Notes: generated by a model not told the origin, from the sequence alone. DNA of 33,385 nt from an uncultured Prevotella sp. (GCA_900322175.1 ONYZ01000030.1:1-33385), one strand, 5' to 3'; numbered from the stretch's first letter, positions 1 to 8,494 are shown. Numbers and translations are program-made.

Positions 1-94
1 GAAGAACCGCCGTATGCGGAACCGCACGTACGGTGGTGTGAGAGGTCGGAAAATGAAGTAGGAGGAAAACTTCTTCATTTTCCTCCTACTCGAT
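1..94 (+). mobile_element. Group II intron, 3' end (domains V and VI)
   Basis: The first 40 bases can fold as a group II intron domain V: an ACCGCCGT arm (about 6-13) pairs with ACGGTGGT (about 29-36) with one G-U pair at the catalytic-triad position. The bulge and the GCG/CGC upper stem (GTATGCGG, CCGCACGTAC) are typical of bacterial introns. Domain VI follows: an apical stem AAAATGAAG (51-59) with CTTCATTTT, then CCTCCTACTCGAT. That is the usual 3' terminus, with a candidate branch-point A at 88, seven bases from the end at 94. The intron body and any reverse transcriptase would lie left of the window. The intron is antisense to the neighbouring operon, so it could not splice out of that operon's mRNA. 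Family recognition is from memory of the domain V/VI consensus; the subclass is not assigned. Confidence 0.85.
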
Positions 95-115
95 TATTAT
101 TAATAAGGTGTAATC

Positions 116-544
116 TTACTCGATAACTACCAGAGCATCGTCCTCCATTACACTCTCACCAACCTTTACGCAGATAGCTGTAACCTTACCATCCTTCTCG
201 GCAGTCAGGTTGTTGGCCATCTTCATGGCCTCAAGTACAATAACTGTGTCGCCAGCCTTTACCTCGTCGCCCTCGGCCACCAGAATGTCTGTAATAACAC
301 CTGGCAGAGGAGCCTTTATGGCATTAGCCTTGTTCACAGCGCCCTTGTTGGCTGTAGGAGCATCGTCGGCAGCAGCTGATGCAGCAGCCTTAACTACTGG
401 CTTCTTCTTCTCAGGTTCAGCCTGCTTCTCCATCTCTACGGTGTACTGTTCGCCGTTAACGGTCAGGGTAGCGATGTTATCTGTAATGTCGCCAACCACA
501 ACCTCGTACTTATTACCATTAATGGTATACTTGTATTCTTTCAT
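116..544 (-). CDS. mmdC: Biotin carboxyl carrier protein of methylmalonyl-CoA decarboxylase
   Basis: This 142-residue biotin/lipoyl carrier is the mobile arm that shuttles CO2 between the carboxyltransferase and its partner subunit. The biotinylation motif EAMKM is at residues 105-109, so the modified lysine is K108. It sits in a C-terminal biotinyl domain (about 75-142) after a Lys/Ala/Pro-rich flexible linker (about 40-72). The N-terminal 35 residues form a small separate beta-rich segment. I chose the ATG at 544 because the longer reading frame to 586 overlaps the upstream 49-residue gene, whose stop ends two bases before this ATG. It is the last gene of the operon visible here; a group II intron ends 21 bases past its stop codon. 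A membrane beta subunit would be expected further downstream but is outside the window. Confidence 0.93.
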   Translation of the reverse strand: MKEYKYTINGNKYEVVVGDITDNIATLTVNGEQYTVEMEKQAEPEKKKPVVKAAASAAADDAPTANKGAVNKANAIKAPLPGVITDILVAEGDEVKAGDTVIVLEAMKMANNLTAEKDGKVTAICVKVGESVMEDDALVVIE

Positions 545-546
545 TT

Positions 547-696
547 TTATGGATGTTGAGTGAATGTTTGCGCATAGCCGTTCCACTGGGTGGGGTGCGC
601 GTTGATTGTTATAATGCCCGGTTCAACGTCGTGAACGTTGTTTCCCAGATGCTCGTGCAGGGCCAGGGCAATAGCAGCATATACTTCTTTGTTCAT
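547..696 (-). CDS. Small conserved-type protein of the methylmalonyl-CoA decarboxylase operon (49 aa)
   Basis: A 49-residue reading frame begins MNKEVYAAIALALHEH and ends TFTQHP. It fills the gap between the carboxyltransferase gene (17 bases upstream) and the biotin carrier gene (2 bases downstream), so the three are almost certainly co-translated. It has an amphipathic N-terminal helix, then a NNVHDVEPGIITI stretch and a Trp near the C-terminus. There is no signal peptide or membrane segment. I recall similar short proteins at this place in other Bacteroidetes operons, sometimes compared with the C-terminal part of the gamma subunit of Na+-pumping decarboxylases. A role as an assembly or bridging peptide is inference. 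The frame is below common ORF length cut-offs and easily missed. Confidence 0.75.
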   Translation of the reverse strand: MNKEVYAAIALALHEHLGNNVHDVEPGIITINAHPTQWNGYAQTFTQHP

Positions 697-712
697 AATT
701 ATCAATTGTCAA

Positions 713-2278
713 TTACATAGGTATGTTACCATGTTTCTTAGCGGGCAGCGAGTCGCGCTTGGTAGCGAGCTGAGCCAGACCACGGCAGATGCGGAAACGA
801 GTGTTGCGTGGCTCGATCACATCGTCGATGTAGCCGTACTTGGCTGCCTGATAAGGATTAGCGAAGAGCTCGTTGTACTCGTCCTCCTTCTCAGCGATGA
901 ATGCCTTAACGTCCTCACCAGCTTCCTTCTTAGCCTTAGCCTCCTTAGCGTACAGTACGGCTGCAGCACCTGATGCACCCATAACGGCGATTTCGGCTGA
1001 TGGCCATGCGTAGTTGAGGTCGGTATGCAGCTGCTTAGAACCCATAACGATGTGTGAACCACCGTAAGACTTACGCAGAGTAACGGTAATCTTGGGCACA
1101 GTAGCCTCGCCGTAAGCGTAGAGCAGCTGAGCTCCGTGCAGGATAACGGCGTTGTACTCCTGACCTGTACCAGGCAGGAATCCTGGAACGTCAACCAGCG
1201 ATACGATAGGAATATTGAAGGCGTCGCAGAAACGAACGAAACGTGCACCCTTACGGCTGGCGTTAACGTCGAGCACACCAGCGTAGCAAGCAGGCTGGTT
1301 GGCTACGATACCTACGCTCTGACCATTGAAGCGAGCGAAACCTACGATGATGTTCTTAGCGAACTTAGGCTGAACCTCGAAGAACTCGCCATTATCGGTG
1401 ATAGCTGCGATAACCTTGTACATATCGTATGCCTCGTTGGGGTTCTCTGGGATAATCTCGTTAAGAGAGTCCTCCATACGGTTGATAGGATCGGTGCAGG
1501 GCTTCATAGGAGCTGTCTCCATATTGTTTGATGGGATGTAGCTCAGCAGAGTCTTAATCATCTGCAGCCCCTCTTCTTCAGTTGCAGCTGTGAAGTGGGT
1601 AACACCCGACTTGCTGGCGTGAACTGAGGCACCACCCAGATGCTCCTGGTCGATATCCTCGCCAGTAACGGTCTTTACAACCTTTGGACCTGTGAGGAAC
1701 ATGTATGAGGTATTCTCCATCATCAGGGTGAAGTCGGTGAGGGCAGGAGAGTAAACTGCGCCACCTGCGCAAGGACCGAAGATACCAGAAATCTGAGGGA
1801 TAACACCTGAAGCAAGGATGTTACGCTCGAAAATCTCAGCATAACCAGCCAGTGCGTTGATACCCTCCTGAATACGTGCACCGCCTGAGTCGTTGATACC
1901 GATCAGAGGAGCGCCCATCTTCATGGCCATATCCATAACCTTGCAGATCTTCTGACTCATAGTCTCCGACAGAGAACCTGCGTGTACGGTGAAGTCCTGT
2001 GCGAAGACGAATACCAGACGACCTTCGATAGTACCTGAACCGGCTACTACACCATCGCCAAGGAACTGCTTCTTCTCCATACCGAAGTTATGGCAGCGAT
2101 GCTCCTTAAACATATCGTACTCTTCGAACGAACCCTCGTCGAGCAGCATGTCAATACGCTCACGAGCGGTGTACTTACCACGATCGTGCTGTTTCTGAAT
2201 AGCTTTCTCACCACCACCGAGACGGGCCTGTTCGCGCTTCTCGATGAGTTGCTTGATTTTTTCTAATTGTTTGCTCAT
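713..2278 (-). CDS. mmdA: Methylmalonyl-CoA decarboxylase alpha / propionyl-CoA carboxylase carboxyltransferase subunit
   Basis: A 521-residue acyl-CoA carboxyltransferase of the PccB/MmdA family, full length for the family. Two crotonase-like halves are visible. The N-terminal half carries the acyl-CoA oxyanion region (NDSGGARIQEG, then GPCAGGAVYSPA). The C-terminal half carries the biotin-site region (VDVPGFLPGTGQEY) and GASGAAAVLYAKE. It transfers carboxylate between methylmalonyl-CoA/propionyl-CoA and biotin on the carrier protein. No biotin carboxylase gene is nearby. With the epimerase upstream and the carrier downstream, decarboxylation of methylmalonyl-CoA in propionate formation is more likely than ATP-driven carboxylation. 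It is 38 bases downstream of the epimerase gene and probably shares its promoter. Confidence 0.95.
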   Translation of the reverse strand: MSKQLEKIKQLIEKREQARLGGGEKAIQKQHDRGKYTARERIDMLLDEGSFEEYDMFKEHRCHNFGMEKKQFLGDGVVAGSGTIEGRLVFVFAQDFTVHAGSLSETMSQKICKVMDMAMKMGAPLIGINDSGGARIQEGINALAGYAEIFERNILASGVIPQISGIFGPCAGGAVYSPALTDFTLMMENTSYMFLTGPKVVKTVTGEDIDQEHLGGASVHASKSGVTHFTAATEEEGLQMIKTLLSYIPSNNMETAPMKPCTDPINRMEDSLNEIIPENPNEAYDMYKVIAAITDNGEFFEVQPKFAKNIIVGFARFNGQSVGIVANQPACYAGVLDVNASRKGARFVRFCDAFNIPIVSLVDVPGFLPGTGQEYNAVILHGAQLLYAYGEATVPKITVTLRKSYGGSHIVMGSKQLHTDLNYAWPSAEIAVMGASGAAAVLYAKEAKAKKEAGEDVKAFIAEKEDEYNELFANPYQAAKYGYIDDVIEPRNTRFRICRGLAQLATKRDSLPAKKHGNIPM

Positions 2279-2316
2279 TTCTTTATTTGAATTTTGAGAA
2301 TATACTTTCTTGATGA

Positions 2317-2727
2317 TTACTCAGGGTGCTCACAAAGTTCTGTCAGGATACCACAAGTAGATTTGGGGTGCAGGAATGCAATGTTCAATCCCTCGGCGCC
2401 TTTGCGTGGCTTCTCGTCAATCAGGCGTACGCCCTTCTCAGACACCTCGGCCAGACCTTTGGCTACGCCATCCTCTACACAGAAGGCTACATGATGTACG
2501 CCCTTGTTGCCCTTGTCGAGCCACTTCTGGATGGTACTCTCAGGTGATGTGGGCTCCAGCAGCTCCAGCTTTACCTCGCCGCAACGCAGGAAGGCAGTCT
2601 TCACCTTCTGGTCCTCAACTACTTCTGTTGCATAACACTCCAGACCCAGCACGTCAGTAAAATACGGCAGGCTTTCCTCAATGCTCTGGACGGCAATGCC
2701 CAGATGCTCAATGTGCGAAATCTTCAT
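2317..2727 (-). CDS. mce: Methylmalonyl-CoA epimerase
   Basis: A 136-residue single-domain protein of the glyoxalase/VOC fold, the usual size for the epimerase that interconverts (R)- and (S)-methylmalonyl-CoA. It has paired beta-alpha-beta-beta-beta modules starting at KISHIEHLGIAV and at GVHHVAFCVED. The metal-ligand candidates are H in HLGIAV, E in VKLELLEP, H in VHHVAF, and the C-terminal ILTELCE glutamate. The longer frame to 2790 is rejected because that start lies upstream of the promoter -7 box. First gene of the operon that continues through the carboxyltransferase, the small protein and the biotin carrier. Confidence 0.93.
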   Translation of the reverse strand: MKISHIEHLGIAVQSIEESLPYFTDVLGLECYATEVVEDQKVKTAFLRCGEVKLELLEPTSPESTIQKWLDKGNKGVHHVAFCVEDGVAKGLAEVSEKGVRLIDEKPRKGAEGLNIAFLHPKSTCGILTELCEHPE

Positions 2728-2761
2728 AACCTTAAAAATTAGAATTAATATTTTCGATGTG

Positions 2762-2790
2762 CAAAGGTACGGAAAATAATCATAAAACAA
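2762..2790 (-). promoter_or_regulatory. Bacteroidetes-type promoter of the mce-mmd operon
   Basis: Read on the minus strand, TACCTTTG (2769-2762) matches the -7 consensus TAnnTTTG exactly. A TTG (2790-2788) lies 18 bases further upstream. Transcription would start about 30 bases before the epimerase ATG at 2727. Confidence 0.8.
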
Positions 2791-2818
2791 GTATTCAACT
2801 GGAAATAATTAAACTTTA

Positions 2819-5179
2819 TTAAAACTCTATACTCATTTTTCCATTGATTTGTCTACCTGTAAGGTAGTTCGGTACGGCCCATTGCGTGTTTGTTACATCA
2901 GTAACCCAATAGTAACTGTTCACGTTTGATATTCCGAACAGATTCAGACAGTCTATTCCTAGCCATAGTCCTTTAATACCTTTTGTGTTTTTTAGTGCAC
3001 AGTAGCTCATACCAATATCAGCGCGCTTGTAGGCGGGAGCTCTGAACTGTTGCTGCTCCAAACCTCTATGTGGAGCACCAAAGGGCAGTCCGTCGGCAAA
3101 TGCTAGTTTTAGGGTCATTTTCCATCGCTCTGTGCCGGGGAAATAGTCGGTGAAGTGTAGATTTACAGCCCATCTCTGATCTGTAGGCATCGGAATCCAT
3201 TTGCCGTTGAATTTCTGTCGTGTGTTCATCAGCGAAAATGTAAGCCATGAGTCCGTGCCAGGCACAAACTCTCCGTATAACTTAAGATCGATACCTGTAG
3301 CATATCCGTTAGTAAGATTCTGACCATAATAGGTAATCTTCATATTTTGGACGTTGTAGGGAATAAGGTTGCTTAGCGCCTTGTAGTATGCTTCGGCCGT
3401 AAACTTGAAGGGGCGGTTAAGCATTTTGAATCTATAGTCGGCTGCTGCTATGAAATGTATCGACCGCTGACTTTTTATTCTATTATTTAGGATGGCTGTT
3501 GTGATGCCATCAACAGTTATTGTATCACGCATCTCTTTGTAAAATGGCGCCTGATAGTATAGTCCTGCAGCCAGTCTGATTGTGACGTCGTTGTTGAATG
3601 CGGGTATGATACCAAGCGATGCTCTAGGTGAAACGGTGGTCTCTTTGTTGTACGACCAGTTGGCTATTCTTATACCATAGTTCATCGTGAAGTAGTTGTT
3701 GCCTTTCTGCCATTTGTAGGTGTCTTGTATATAGGCTTCAATGCGATTGCTCGTGATGTCGTTTTTTGCATTTAATGTGTATATCAGGTCTAGTCTGTCG
3801 GCAGAATGGGGGATGGAATATCCACTAGAGTCGCGCATCTCATATTCTCGTGATTGCTCTTTGATGTGTTCTGTTCTAAAACTTATTCCAGCCTCAATAT
3901 TGTGGTGTAATGTTTGATGACGTCCTATGAGCTTAAAACTTATTACGTCGGCAGTTAGATAGTTGCGGGCGTGCTCCATATATGTGCCTATGCCCAAACT
4001 CTCTTGAGTCTGTGTGTCGTCAAGCCAATACTGTCCTATGATGTCGTATCTTTCACTCTCTCTTGTGTGGAATGCGGATGTAAGGAATTTTATACTTGTG
4101 GAATCTTTGAGATTGCGTGTTATTCCTAATGCTCCGAATAGTGTATTAAAACGGTCTTTTTCCTGGCCGTCAAAATATACCTTAAATGTTTTAACGTCGG
4201 CAAGAGTACCGAAACTTGTCTCTCTGTTTTTGGGTTCAAAGTTGTAATGATTGTCCGATATGTTGCCAATGAAATCTATGTTCCATCTTTTGTTTGGAAT
4301 ATAGCTTATATATGTCTGATAATCAATAAAGTTAGGAGTGTATTCTCCAGTTGTTTCTAATGAGCCTAACAGGTATCTGTTTGTCTTGTATCTGATGCCA
4401 TGACTCATCGAAAATTTGCTATTGCCATAACCAATGAATCCGCTCGCTCCTAACAGCGATGCTGTCGCATTGGCTTCAAACCCTTTTATTTGTCTATATG
4501 TTATGTCGAGTACCGATGACATTTTGTCGCCGTATTTTGACTCGAAACCTCCAGTAGAAAAACCTATTTTGTCTACCATGTTTGGGTTTATTACCGACAA
4601 GCCTTCTTGTTGTCCGCTACTAATTAACAGCGGGCGATAAACCTCTACTTGGTTGATATAGACTGAGTTTTCGTCGAACGAACCTCCGCGTACATTATAT
4701 TGTGAAGAAAGCTCGTTATGACTCGATACTCCAGCCTGTTGCTGTATCAGTTCCTCTACAGCATTTCCTGTTGTAGATGGAGTCTCCTTTATGTCTTTTG
4801 TGCTCAATTGTTCCGTCTGCGATGTCTGTCGGCGTCTTTGAGTGACTGTTACCTCTTTAAGTGCAGCTGCGGGGTGCATCACTATTTGTACGGTCATTTT
4901 ACCTTTGGGATGTCTGAATACCCTCTTTCTTACGCCATATCCCACCATTGTGAACCTTACCTCCACCGAATCAGCGGTGCTAAGTCCTATACTGAATTCG
5001 CCTTTAAGATTACTCATTGCAACCTTACCCTGAGCCAGGCATGAAACCGTTACAAGTTCCAAGGCATTACCATCTTCATCGACGACTTTTCCTTTTAGCG
5101 TGAAGTCGTCGGCGAAAGCAGTCAAGGTACTCATCAATAGTACCAATATGGTGATGAATTGCTTCAAATTGCGTCTCAT
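2819..5179 (-). CDS. TonB-dependent outer membrane receptor, with carboxypeptidase-regulatory-like N-terminal domain
   Basis: A 786-residue outer-membrane receptor. Starting at the ATG at 5179 gives a clear signal peptide (basic start MRRNLKQF, hydrophobic core, cleavage near TAFA-DD); nine in-frame residues upstream would spoil it. Next is a CarboxypepD-regulatory-like beta-sandwich (about 30-110, FTLKGKVVDEDGNALELVTV), typical of Bacteroidetes receptors. A plug domain (about 130-230) contains VEELIQQQAGV, YNVRGGSFDENSVYIN and GFESKYGDKMSSVLDI. A beta-barrel runs to a terminal aromatic (MSIEF). No SusD-like partner gene is adjacent, so a classical glycan-uptake pair is not supported. The substrate could be a siderophore, cofactor, peptide or small glycan and cannot be told. 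It is divergent from nfeD; a weak -7-like TATTTTTC is at 5202-5195. Confidence 0.9.
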   Translation of the reverse strand: MRRNLKQFITILVLLMSTLTAFADDFTLKGKVVDEDGNALELVTVSCLAQGKVAMSNLKGEFSIGLSTADSVEVRFTMVGYGVRKRVFRHPKGKMTVQIVMHPAAALKEVTVTQRRRQTSQTEQLSTKDIKETPSTTGNAVEELIQQQAGVSSHNELSSQYNVRGGSFDENSVYINQVEVYRPLLISSGQQEGLSVINPNMVDKIGFSTGGFESKYGDKMSSVLDITYRQIKGFEANATASLLGASGFIGYGNSKFSMSHGIRYKTNRYLLGSLETTGEYTPNFIDYQTYISYIPNKRWNIDFIGNISDNHYNFEPKNRETSFGTLADVKTFKVYFDGQEKDRFNTLFGALGITRNLKDSTSIKFLTSAFHTRESERYDIIGQYWLDDTQTQESLGIGTYMEHARNYLTADVISFKLIGRHQTLHHNIEAGISFRTEHIKEQSREYEMRDSSGYSIPHSADRLDLIYTLNAKNDITSNRIEAYIQDTYKWQKGNNYFTMNYGIRIANWSYNKETTVSPRASLGIIPAFNNDVTIRLAAGLYYQAPFYKEMRDTITVDGITTAILNNRIKSQRSIHFIAAADYRFKMLNRPFKFTAEAYYKALSNLIPYNVQNMKITYYGQNLTNGYATGIDLKLYGEFVPGTDSWLTFSLMNTRQKFNGKWIPMPTDQRWAVNLHFTDYFPGTERWKMTLKLAFADGLPFGAPHRGLEQQQFRAPAYKRADIGMSYCALKNTKGIKGLWLGIDCLNLFGISNVNSYYWVTDVTNTQWAVPNYLTGRQINGKMSIEF

Positions 5180-5233
5180 TGTGACATAATAACGGAAAAA
5201 TAGCACATTTATTTGCTAATAATTCGTTTTTTC

Positions 5234-5264
5234 TTTGCTATTTCGACAAAAATGTCTATTTTTG
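5234..5264 (+). promoter_or_regulatory. Promoter of the nfeD-slipin-dapA-araC gene run
   Basis: TTTG (5234-5237) and TATTTTTG (5257-5264) are separated by 19 bases, a full match to the Bacteroidetes -33/-7 pattern. The nfeD ATG is 26 bases further on. Confidence 0.8.
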
Positions 5265-5290
5265 CACTATAAAACCATCAAAACGTTACG

Positions 5291-5749
5291 ATGATGATCG
5301 ATTATATTATGTGCCATCTATGGCAGTTGTGGGCAGTAGTTGCCATTATTTGTTTGATTCTCGAACTAACAGCGGGCGACTTCTTTATAATTTGCTTCGC
5401 AATAGGTGCTGTGCCTGCGGCTATAGTTGCTGCTCTTGGTGCAGGTGTGTATTATCAGATAGTTGTATTTTCCGTTATCACACTCGTAAGCCTGTTCTAT
5501 GTGCGTCCATTTGCCAAACGTTATCTGCATAAAGGTGAGGACAAGCGCATAAGCAATGCCGATGCTCTGATGGGTCGGCAGGGTAGAGTGGTGGAGACTG
5601 TTCAGGCTGGAGGCTTTGGACGAGTACAGATAGATGGCGACATCTGGAAAGCCGTCACGAAGGGCGATGCTGATATCCCTGAAGGGTCAAATGTCGTAGT
5701 CGTAGATCGTGCTTCAACAATTATCACAGTAGAAATCTTTAAAAATTAA
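5291..5749 (+). CDS. NfeD-like membrane protein
   Basis: A 152-residue short-type NfeD protein. The N-terminal half (about residues 8-72) has three closely spaced hydrophobic segments (LWAVVAIICLILEL, FFIICFAIGAVPAAIVAALG, IVVFSVITLVSLFYV). The C-terminal half (about 88-152) is the soluble OB-fold module, with LMGRQGRVVETV, GRVQIDGDIWKAV and a VVVVDRASTIITVEI end. NfeD proteins are typically encoded beside SPFH proteins and are thought to partner them in membrane microdomain organisation. Here the slipin gene begins 3 bases after this stop. ATG codons at 5291 and 5294 are both usable. Confidence 0.92.
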   Translation: MMIDYIMCHLWQLWAVVAIICLILELTAGDFFIICFAIGAVPAAIVAALGAGVYYQIVVFSVITLVSLFYVRPFAKRYLHKGEDKRISNADALMGRQGRVVETVQAGGFGRVQIDGDIWKAVTKGDADIPEGSNVVVVDRASTIITVEIFKN

Positions 5750-5752
5750 ATT

Positions 5753-6706
5753 ATGGACATAATGACTTACATCTTGATAGCCATCGTGGTATGTGTGGTT
5801 ATCTTTGCTAAAATGGCACTTGTTATCATTCCTCAGTCAGAAACCAAGATCGTTGAACGCTTGGGTCGTTACTACGCCACGCTTCAGCCGGGTATTAATG
5901 TTATTATCCCGTTTATTGATCGGGCCAAGTCTATCGTAGTGCTTAATCACGGGCGCTATATGTACTCAACCACAATCGATCTTCGCGAACAAGTTTATGA
6001 TTTCCCAAAGCAGAATGTGATTACAAAGGATAATGTGCAGACTGAGATTAATGCTCTGCTATACTTCCAGATTGTAGATCCGTTTAAGGCTACCTATGAG
6101 ATTAACAATCTGCCAAATGCTATCGAGAAACTTACACAGACCACTCTTCGTAACATCATCGGTGAACTGGAGCTCGATGAGACTCTTACCTCACGCGATA
6201 CTATTAACAAGAAACTCTCTGCTGTGCTCGATGATGCTACAGATAAGTGGGGTGTAAAGGTTAATCGCGTAGAGCTACAGGATATCACTCCTCCAGATTC
6301 AGTTCTTACTGCAATGGAGAAACAGATGCAGGCCGAGCGTAACAAGCGTGCACAGATTCTAACCTCCGAGGGTCAGAAGGCTGCCGAAATCCTTGCCTCT
6401 GAGGGTGAGCGTACTGCTATTGTAAATAAGGCAGAGGCTGCAAAGGAACAGGCCATCCTGCAGGCTGAAGGAGAAGCTCAGGCTAGAATCCGTAAGGCTG
6501 AGGCCGAAGCGAAGGCTATTGAACTTATTACCGAGGCTGTAGGCAAGAGTACAAATCCTGCAAATTACCTGTTGGCTCAGAAGTACATCCAGATGATGCA
6601 GGAGCTTGCAGAGGGAGATAAGACAAAGACCGTATATCTGCCATACGAGGCCACTAACCTTCTTGGCTCAATCGGCGGCATAAAAGATTTGTTTAAAGCA
6701 GAATAA
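5753..6706 (+). CDS. SPFH/Band 7 stomatin-like (slipin/QmcA-type) membrane protein
   Basis: A 317-residue SPFH protein. A single N-terminal membrane anchor (about 5-28) is followed by the Band 7 domain (about 25-190: IIPQSETKIVERLGRY, LQPGINVIIPFIDR, LRNIIGELELDETLTSRD). A long Ala/Glu-rich coiled coil (about 190-265) follows, then a C-terminal tail. Members oligomerise at the inner membrane and scaffold protein quality control or lipid domains. The directly preceding nfeD gene is the expected partner. Start is the ATG at 5753; 5762 is an in-frame alternative. dapA follows after 19 bases, so the four genes may be one transcript, although dapA has no evident functional link. Confidence 0.94.
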   Translation: MDIMTYILIAIVVCVVIFAKMALVIIPQSETKIVERLGRYYATLQPGINVIIPFIDRAKSIVVLNHGRYMYSTTIDLREQVYDFPKQNVITKDNVQTEINALLYFQIVDPFKATYEINNLPNAIEKLTQTTLRNIIGELELDETLTSRDTINKKLSAVLDDATDKWGVKVNRVELQDITPPDSVLTAMEKQMQAERNKRAQILTSEGQKAAEILASEGERTAIVNKAEAAKEQAILQAEGEAQARIRKAEAEAKAIELITEAVGKSTNPANYLLAQKYIQMMQELAEGDKTKTVYLPYEATNLLGSIGGIKDLFKAE

Positions 6707-6725
6707 CAGCAACATTAAATAATTC

Positions 6726-7613
6726 ATGGTACATAACATTTTCAAAGGGTTGGGCATTGCGCTCATCACTCCATTCAAGGAAGACGGTTCGGTTGACTAC
6801 GATGCGCTTATGCGTCTGGTAGACTATCAGCTTAGCAATGGTGCCGACTTCTTTTGTATCCTCGCAACAACAGGCGAGACTCCAACACTAACACGTGAAG
6901 AGAAACAGAAGATTAAGGATTTGGTAGTAGACTACGTGCAGGCGCGCGTACCTATTTTAATAGGGTGTGGTGGAAATAACACAGATGCTGTCGTTGAGGA
7001 ACTTAAGACAGGTGACTTTAAGGGAATAGATGGTGTGCTAAGTGTTTGTCCTTATTACAACAAACCATCACAGGAGGGACTTTATCAGCACTTTAAGGCT
7101 ATTGCAGCAGCTACCCAGTTGCCAGTTGTACTATACAATGTTCCTGGTCGTACTGGTGTAAACCTCCAGGCAGCAACAACTGTACGTTTGGCTCGTGATT
7201 GTCAGAACATTGTGGCTATCAAGGAGGCTAGCGGTAATCTAGAGCAGGTAGATGAGATAATCAAGAACAAGCCTGCCGACTTTGATGTAATCTCGGGCGA
7301 CGATTCGCTTACATTCCCCATGGTTAGCTGTGGTGCAGTAGGCGTAATATCTGTTATCGGAAATGCTCTTCCTAAGGAGTTCTCTCGTATGATTCGTCTG
7401 CAGATGCGTGGCGAATACGATCCAGCCCGCACTATCCATCATCGATTTACCGATCTTTTCTCTTTGCTATTTGTCGATGGCAATCCTGCAGGCGTAAAGG
7501 CAATGCTTTCAGAGATGGGTTTCATTGAGAATGTACTGCGTCTGCCACTTGTTCCGATGCGCATCAAAAATATGCAGCGCATGTCTGAGATTCTGAAAGA
7601 ACTTAAAATATGA
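6726..7613 (+). CDS. dapA: 4-hydroxy-tetrahydrodipicolinate synthase
   Basis: A 295-residue TIM-barrel lyase of the DapA family, full length. It condenses pyruvate with aspartate semialdehyde, the first committed step towards meso-diaminopimelate and lysine. The Schiff-base lysine is K166 (NIVAIKEASG), the catalytic tyrosine is Y137 with R142 (LYNVPGRTG), and the TTGE motif is at 48-51 (LATTGET). The stop codon overlaps the next gene's start (ATGA at 7610-7613), so the AraC regulator is translationally coupled to it. No lysine riboswitch is visible in the 19-base gap upstream. Confidence 0.96.
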   Translation: MVHNIFKGLGIALITPFKEDGSVDYDALMRLVDYQLSNGADFFCILATTGETPTLTREEKQKIKDLVVDYVQARVPILIGCGGNNTDAVVEELKTGDFKGIDGVLSVCPYYNKPSQEGLYQHFKAIAAATQLPVVLYNVPGRTGVNLQAATTVRLARDCQNIVAIKEASGNLEQVDEIIKNKPADFDVISGDDSLTFPMVSCGAVGVISVIGNALPKEFSRMIRLQMRGEYDPARTIHHRFTDLFSLLFVDGNPAGVKAMLSEMGFIENVLRLPLVPMRIKNMQRMSEILKELKI

Positions 7614-8494
7614 TAGAAAGTAAGGTTATCCACGAGATTACCCCATTGATGGGAAAGGATGTGCTCTATATTGCCGAACGACGCAAAAAGGAGTTCACCT
7701 ATCCCATCCACAATCATAAGGTATTCGAACTAAACTTCGTAGAGCATGCTCCAGGCGTTCGTCGCATTGTGGGCGACTCTAACGAAGTGATAGGCGAGTA
7801 CGACCTTGTGCTCATCACTAGTCCTGATCTTGAGCATGTGTGGGAGCAGGGTACTTGTACAAGTGAGGATATTCATGAGATAACAATACATTTCGAGTTC
7901 GACTTCTCTGAAGATAGTCTATTTTCGCGCAACCCTTTCAGTTCTATGCGTAAAATGATGCAAGAGGCTCGAAAGGGGCTTAGCTTCCCTATGGATGCTA
8001 TCCTTAGAGTTTATCAGCAGCTTGTGTCGCTTTGCTCTATCAAGGATGGATTCTACGCATTCCAGCAATTCCTTACCATACTTTACGAACTCTCTAAGTG
8101 TGATGGAGCGCATACTTTGGCATCAAGTAGCTTTGCTAAGATTGAGGTGTCGAGCGATAGTCGCCGTGTTCAGAAGGTTAAGAATTATATCGAGTTGAAC
8201 TATAAAAAAGAGATTCGTCTAACTACGCTTGCTGATATTGCCGGCATGAGTCCTTCGGCTTTCAGTCGATTCTTTAAACTTCATACAGGTCGAAATCTTA
8301 GCGAGTATATCATTGACCAGCGATTGGGTTATGCCAGTCGTATGCTTGTTGACAGCACCAATTCGGTGGCCGAGATTAGTTATGCTTGTGGGTTCAATAA
8401 CCTTAGCAACTTTAATCGTATTTTCAAGAAACGTAAGGGATGTAGTCCCTCAGAATTCCGCGAAAACTATCATAAAACACGAATTATTGTGTAG
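7610..8494 (+). CDS. AraC-family transcriptional regulator
   Basis: A 294-residue regulator. The N-terminal 165 residues form a cupin-like sensor half (HNHKVFELNFVEHAPG, TSPDLEHVWEQG). The C-terminal 100 residues carry the two helix-turn-helix motifs of AraC proteins (IRLTTLADIAGMSPSAFSRFF; VAEISYACGFNNLSNFNRIFK, then GCSPSEFR). The sensor half suggests a small ligand such as a sugar. The 4-base overlap with dapA is operonic. Its own target is unknown; nothing in the upstream genes looks like a sugar pathway. Confidence 0.93.
   Translation: MIESKVIHEITPLMGKDVLYIAERRKKEFTYPIHNHKVFELNFVEHAPGVRRIVGDSNEVIGEYDLVLITSPDLEHVWEQGTCTSEDIHEITIHFEFDFSEDSLFSRNPFSSMRKMMQEARKGLSFPMDAILRVYQQLVSLCSIKDGFYAFQQFLTILYELSKCDGAHTLASSSFAKIEVSSDSRRVQKVKNYIELNYKKEIRLTTLADIAGMSPSAFSRFFKLHTGRNLSEYIIDQRLGYASRMLVDSTNSVAEISYACGFNNLSNFNRIFKKRKGCSPSEFRENYHKTRIIV

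Noticed and set aside
52-90. The AGGAGGAAAA/TTTTCCTCCT palindrome as a terminator of the minus-strand operon
   Set aside because: No T run follows on the minus strand, and the sequence fits domain VI of the group II intron, directly after a recognisable domain V and ending in CTACTCGAT.
2728-2790. Longer start for methylmalonyl-CoA epimerase
   Set aside because: It would begin upstream of the -7 box and adds 21 residues not seen in the family.
2819-5179. SusC/SusD-type glycan utilisation pair
   Set aside because: The receptor is shorter than typical SusC proteins, and no SusD-like or glycan-degrading gene is adjacent.
6707-6725. Lysine riboswitch before dapA
   Set aside because: Only 19 bases separate dapA from the preceding gene, far too short for the aptamer.
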